Shown: one piece after another, positions 61,401 through 64,000 of the stretch | Numbering within the stretch: position 1 is the first letter of the stretch | How the letters are laid out: every line of letters begins with the position of its first letter | Source: Agreia bicolorata | GTDB lineage: Bacteria; Actinomycetota; Actinomycetes; Actinomycetales; Microbacteriaceae | Direction: 5' to 3' | Length of the DNA: 64,000 bases | NCBI RefSeq assembly: GCF_000938265.1 | Contig: NZ_JYFC01000008.1 | Span: 1 to 64,000, forward strand | Translations under genes and position numbers: made by a program | Notes under the pieces: generated by a model | What the model was told of the DNA's origin: nothing | The model's input: only the letters and a program-made list of their open reading frames with translations | Databases searched by the model: none

Positions 61401-61853
61401 CTGTCGGTCGTCGACACTGTCGACTACCTCTACGGCCTTCGACAGGGCGTGGAGAACGTCGTCGAGATCGACAAGGGCGTCAAGCTCTACGTCGGTCTCG
61501 AGGCGATCGGTACAGCAGACGACAAGGGCATGCGCACGGTCATGACCATTCTGAACGGCCAGCTTCGTCCGGTGTTCGTCAGAGACCGCAGCATCACGGT
61601 CGACACGAAGGCTGCGGAGAAGGCCGACCCGTCGAAGCCGGGTCAGGTTGCGGCTCCGTTCTCGGGCGTCGTGACCTTGAAGGTGGCTGAGGGGTCGATC
61701 GTCGCTGCGGGAGAGTCGGTCGCAACCATCGAGGCCATGAAGATGGAGGCCGCCATCACGGCCCCGATTTCGGGCCGTGTGAGCCGCGTCGCCATCCCGG
61801 TGACCCAACAGGTCGAGGCCGGCGATCTGCTCGTCGTGGTGGCCGCCCAGTGA
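58446..61853 (+). CDS. pyc: Pyruvate carboxylase
   Basis: 1135 aa from ATG 58446, the usual length. Biotin carboxylase part starts FSKILVANRGEIAIRAFRAA, ATP-grasp GGGGRGMR, carboxyltransferase DAHQSLLATRVRTRDLL, DIFRIFDALNDV, VHVHTHDTPGGQ, and biotin carboxyl carrier EAMKMEA near residue 1096. Anaplerotic formation of oxaloacetate. Followed by def with a 4-bp overlap. Confidence 0.97.
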   Translation: MFSKILVANRGEIAIRAFRAAYELGAKTVAVFPYEDRNSMHRLKADEAYQIGEIGHPVRAYLDVSEIIRVAIESGADAIYPGYGFLSENPELAEAARASGITFIGPGSHVLEMAGNKVTAKDHAIAAGVPVLRSTPASRDLDVLLAGAAGIGFPLFAKAVAGGGGRGMRRVESQGELREALEAAMREADSAFGDSTMFLEQAVLRPRHIEVQILADATGETLHLFERDCSVQRRNQKVIEIAPAPNISDELREALHRDAIAFARSIGYVNAGTVEFLVDTVGQRAGEHVFIEMNPRIQVEHTVTEEVTDVDLVQSQMLIAAGVTLAEMGLSQEKIVLRGAALQCRITTEDPTAGFRPDTGKITTYRSPGGAGIRLDGGTINPGAQISPHFDSMLAKLTCRGRDFSAAVRRSKRALAEFRIRGVATNIPFLQAVLEDPSFAAGDLSTSFIDERPELLRGHVSKDRGTKILNWLADVTVNQPNGARLSSVNPLDKLPAIDLDAPAPSGSRQRLLELGPQGFASALRAQAALAVTETTFRDAHQSLLATRVRTRDLLAVAPYVARMTPELLSVEAWGGATYDVALRFLGEDPWERLASLREAVPNVALQMLLRGRNTVGYTPYPTEVTDAFVREAAKTGVDIFRIFDALNDVDQMRPAIDSVLETGHALAEVAVCYTGDLLDPAEDLYTLDYYLRLAEQIVSSGAHVLAIKDMAGLLRPAAAEKLVTAFRANFDLPVHVHTHDTPGGQLATLLAASRAGADAVDVASAPMAGTTSQPSASSLVAALAHTDRDTGISLQSVLDLEPYWEAVRTVYRPFESGLAGPTGRVYSHEIPGGQLSNLRQQAIALGLADDFERIEDLYAAANKILGRVPKVTPSSKVVGDLALHLAAVKADPKDFEENPQNYDIPDSVIGFMAGELGELPGGWPEPFRTKVLEGREVKIGVTPLAPADADTLSGDDSMAIRSTLNRLLFAGPTKTFEQVREQYGDLSVVDTVDYLYGLRQGVENVVEIDKGVKLYVGLEAIGTADDKGMRTVMTILNGQLRPVFVRDRSITVDTKAAEKADPSKPGQVAAPFSGVVTLKVAEGSIVAAGESVATIEAMKMEAAITAPISGRVSRVAIPVTQQVEAGDLLVVVAAQ

Positions 61854-62341
61854 GCGTCCGCGAGATCCGCCTCTTCGGCGACCCTGTCTTGAAGACCGTT
61901 TCCGATCCTGTGGTGGTGATCGACGATCGCATCCGAGGGCTCGTTGAAGACCTGCTCGATAGCGTACGTCTGCCGGGTCGCGCCGGAGTCGCCGCGTCGC
62001 AGATCGGTGTCAATCTCCGCGCGTTCAGCTACAACGTCGACGGTCGGATCGGGTACATCCTGAATCCCGAGATCATCGAGCTGTCGGGGGAGCCGCAACT
62101 CGTCGATGAGGGATGCCTCTCCGTGCCCGGGCTCTGGTTTCCCACGCTCCGGCACCCGTTCGCACGGGCGACCGGCATCGACCTCGATGGCAACGCGATC
62201 GAGGTATCGGGAACCGGAGTGATGGCGCAAGCTCTGCAGCACGAGACCGATCACCTCGATGGCCTGCTCTACCTCGATCGGCTCGACAAGCCGGCACGAC
62301 GCGAGGCCATGAAGCAGGTGCGAGAGTCTGACTGGTTCTAG
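61850..62341 (+). CDS. def: Peptide deformylase
   Basis: 163 aa, GTG start overlapping the pyc stop. Motifs: GRAGVAASQIGV (motif 1), EGCLSVPG (motif 2, Cys metal ligand), QHETDHLDG (motif 3, HExxH). Removes formyl from nascent proteins. Convergent with the TetR gene, stops overlapping. Confidence 0.95.
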   Translation: MSVREIRLFGDPVLKTVSDPVVVIDDRIRGLVEDLLDSVRLPGRAGVAASQIGVNLRAFSYNVDGRIGYILNPEIIELSGEPQLVDEGCLSVPGLWFPTLRHPFARATGIDLDGNAIEVSGTGVMAQALQHETDHLDGLLYLDRLDKPARREAMKQVRESDWF

Positions 62342-63000
62342 GCTGCGGCAGGATCTGGTGCCGGGTGACCGGCCCCTGCTATGTCTATTGCGCTGACACT
62401 CTGAACCCGTGACGATGCGTCTGCGATGCCCCAGGACTCGAACAGGGGAGCCCACAGAGACTTGAGTCGGATCTCCAATTCATCGGCGTTCACCGTCGTT
62501 GATCCGCCCACCAGGCCGAACGTGGCGCTGAGGAGGAGTCCGACGGTTCGCTCGGGGAGCTCGTCGGGATTGCCGCCGGAGTCGCGCACAGCGATTTCGA
62601 GCTGCTGCCTCACGGTCGTCGCCCAGTCGAAATCGCGGGGCACGTCGATTCCCGCATCGAGAAGCTCGTGCAGCAACCTCGTCGCGCCCCCCGCAAGAGG
62701 GCAGGAACGGGCGTCGAGAGACGTCGTCAAAAGAAACGCGGTGAGTCGTTCGAGACCCGGCGGATGAGGCAGCCTCTCGTACAGGCTCGTCCACCGCAGC
62801 TGCTGCTGCTCGATCACCGCAGTGGCGAGGGCCAGTTTCGACGGGAACAGGTGGTATCCGATGGCGGATTTCGGCTTGCCCATCGCCTCGGCAACGCGCG
62901 AGAACGTTGTCGCCTCGTATCCATACGTGCCGAACTGTCGACCGGCGGCCTCGACGATGGCAGCCTTCGACGCTTCCATCGCTTGCACTCGTCGATTCAT
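62338..63000 (-). CDS. TetR-family transcriptional regulator
   Basis: 220 aa from ATG 63000, GAGGAGG upstream. HTH EAAGRQFGTYGYEATTFSRVAEAMGKPKSAIGYHLFPSKLALATAV. The C-terminal ligand domain resembles gamma-butyrolactone-receptor-like TetRs in length only; ligand unknown. Possible operator: 63886-63899 palindrome, not adjacent. Confidence 0.88.
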   Translation of the reverse strand: MNRRVQAMEASKAAIVEAAGRQFGTYGYEATTFSRVAEAMGKPKSAIGYHLFPSKLALATAVIEQQQLRWTSLYERLPHPPGLERLTAFLLTTSLDARSCPLAGGATRLLHELLDAGIDVPRDFDWATTVRQQLEIAVRDSGGNPDELPERTVGLLLSATFGLVGGSTTVNADELEIRLKSLWAPLFESWGIADASSRVQSVSAIDIAGAGHPAPDPAAA

Positions 63001-63099
63001 TGCCCTCCTCGACCCGCTGATCCGGCACTGTGCGAGAGGCACAATTATACGGAGGCCGATCGTCTGAGCTGCTCTATCGCGAGGCCGCGGCTTGTCGGG

Positions 63100-63777
63100 T
63101 CAGCCTGCGCAGAACGATGCCCAGGCCACCCGCACGGCCTTGCGCTCGAGCGAGTCCATTCCCGGATACGTTCGATCACGCTCGGTGTCGACGGCGTGCG
63201 AACAGCGCGAGTCGTTCGCCACGGCGGACGCATCACCGATCGCGGTCACGAGCGCGGTGTCGATGGAGTCGAGCTGAGGTCGGATGGCGGCGAGGTCGGG
63301 AGCGGTCGTCGGCGCCGCTTCGGGGTCGTGCTTCCACGTGGTGAAGAGACCCTTCTGAATCACCTTGCTAGCGCTGATCTGCGCACGAATCACGCGTTCC
63401 ACCAGGGCGGGGTCCACGCCATCCTTCGTCGCGAGCGCGACCGCCTCGTCGACGACGGCCTGCTCCCGTGCGGCGTCTGTGATGGGTTTTCCGCTCAGCC
63501 ACTTTGATTGGGCGACGGGGGTGGCGAGCGCGAGTCGTTGCGCGACGAGGGATCCGATCGGATCGAGTTCGCCCGCGCCATCCGTGTGAAGTTGTGCTGA
63601 GGCGCGTGTGACCGAGGACTGCTCGACTGCTGCGGACATGTCGGACGCGGTGGCGCTTTCCGTGGAGCCGATGATGCCCGTGAAAGCAACGCCGAGAATC
63701 ACCGCGCCGGCGAGAGCGCGAGAGACGCCGCCGCGCCGAGAAGTCTGAAACTGCGTCGTGGTGCGGATGCGTGGCAT
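63100..63777 (-). CDS. Secreted chorismate mutase (AroQ-gamma type)
   Basis: 225 aa from ATG 63777, GGGAG upstream. Signal peptide (ALAGAVILGVAFTGIIG), then VAQRLALATPVAQSKWLSGKPITDAAREQAVVDEA and VIRAQISASKVIQKGLFTTW, the all-helical AroQ-gamma pattern as in the secreted M. tuberculosis enzyme. Exported chorismate mutase whose physiological role outside the cell is unclear. Confidence 0.85.
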   Translation of the reverse strand: MPRIRTTTQFQTSRRGGVSRALAGAVILGVAFTGIIGSTESATASDMSAAVEQSSVTRASAQLHTDGAGELDPIGSLVAQRLALATPVAQSKWLSGKPITDAAREQAVVDEAVALATKDGVDPALVERVIRAQISASKVIQKGLFTTWKHDPEAAPTTAPDLAAIRPQLDSIDTALVTAIGDASAVANDSRCSHAVDTERDRTYPGMDSLERKAVRVAWASFCAG

Positions 63778-64000
63778 GAATGTCTCCCTTGCTGATTGGT
63801 CGACTGCGTCGGCGGCGCGCCGCAACAGTTCGTCGGATGACGTCCGCCAGGGAGTGGGGCGGCACTGATCCGCTGTCCCTTTACCTAGACGATCGTCTAA
63901 GTAGATGATTCACGAGCGCGACGGTGCCCCGTGACCAACCCGGCAAGTTTTCAGTGAATCGGAAGCTGCTGGGGAGGCACGGCGACCGCGCATCAGCGGC
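63778..64000. other. Upstream region at the right window edge
   Basis: Contains a perfect 14-bp palindrome (next entry). A frame from GTG 63954 runs off the edge (NRKLLGRHGDRASA) without a ribosome site; too short to call. Confidence 0.4.
63886..63899. promoter_or_regulatory. TAGACGATCGTCTA palindrome, TetR-type operator candidate
   Basis: Perfect 14-bp palindrome, 109 bp before the chorismate mutase start. Shape fits TetR operators. Which regulator binds is unknown; the TetR gene at 62338-63000 or one beyond the window are candidates. Confidence 0.55.

Noticed and set aside
63954-64000. Start of a gene running off the right edge
   Set aside because: Only 15 codons, no ribosome site; cannot be judged.

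Overview
The window is high-GC DNA with actinobacterial gene content and order: garA and ftsR-type MerR genes, pyruvate carboxylase next to an orphan ParA-like gene, a secreted chorismate mutase, an LAXTG sorting signal, a DtxR/IdeR-type iron box and a TCGAAC-N4-GTTCGA LexA box. The set of families is most like Microbacteriaceae (inference; no marker gene such as 16S rRNA is present).

Left part, 1 to about 13.7 kb, is an accessory anti-phage defence island. It opens with the right end of an IS3-family element that has cut off an OLD-family nuclease gene. Only the last ~108 codons remain, followed by an intact UvrD-like helicase, so a Gabija-like pair has been broken by the IS. On the minus strand follows a Hachiman-like pair: a DUF1837-type nuclease with a D...ExK core, and a 1162-aa Ski2-like helicase. 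Upstream, on the same strand, lie an XRE/ImmA metalloprotease regulator and an unknown 211-aa protein with an inverted-repeat operator candidate before it. Then come a small beta-rich protein, a frameshifted zinc-ribbon gene, and a plus-strand, visibly AT-richer cassette: an anti-phage dCTP-deaminase-like enzyme, a 54-aa ORF, and a DUF4062-like protein with a C-terminal beta domain. This three-gene cassette is the best candidate for something undescribed. An 846-bp stretch without a supported gene separates the island from the core-like genes.

Middle part, 13.7 to about 43 kb, holds ordinary chromosomal genes: two paralogous secreted alpha/beta hydrolases, Ppx/GppA phosphatase, HEAT-repeat protein, PadR regulator, UbiB-like kinase, a CtpE-like P-type ATPase, a LacI-controlled sugar ABC importer with a GH3 beta-glycosidase, an ECF S-component behind an iron box, zinc alcohol dehydrogenases, a MarR/EamA divergent pair with two matching operators, a DEAD-box RNA helicase, and a glycine betaine QAT importer (ATPase with CBS domains, permease, lipoprotein) ended by a clear hairpin.

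Right part, 43 to 64 kb, has split NHEJ enzymes (LigD-type polymerase and ATP-dependent ligase as separate genes around an M28 peptidase), cell-wall-type secreted proteins, DUF305/DUF3105 membrane-anchored proteins, a decayed MscS gene, a DnaJ protein with a NERD-like tail, AlkB behind a LexA box, a Nudix-NYN fusion, the garA-ftsR-merR cluster, ParA, pyruvate carboxylase, peptide deformylase, a TetR regulator and secreted chorismate mutase.

Three genes appear broken by single-base shifts or deletions (9157-9836, 30702-31135, 48947-49485). No tRNA, rRNA or CRISPR array was found.
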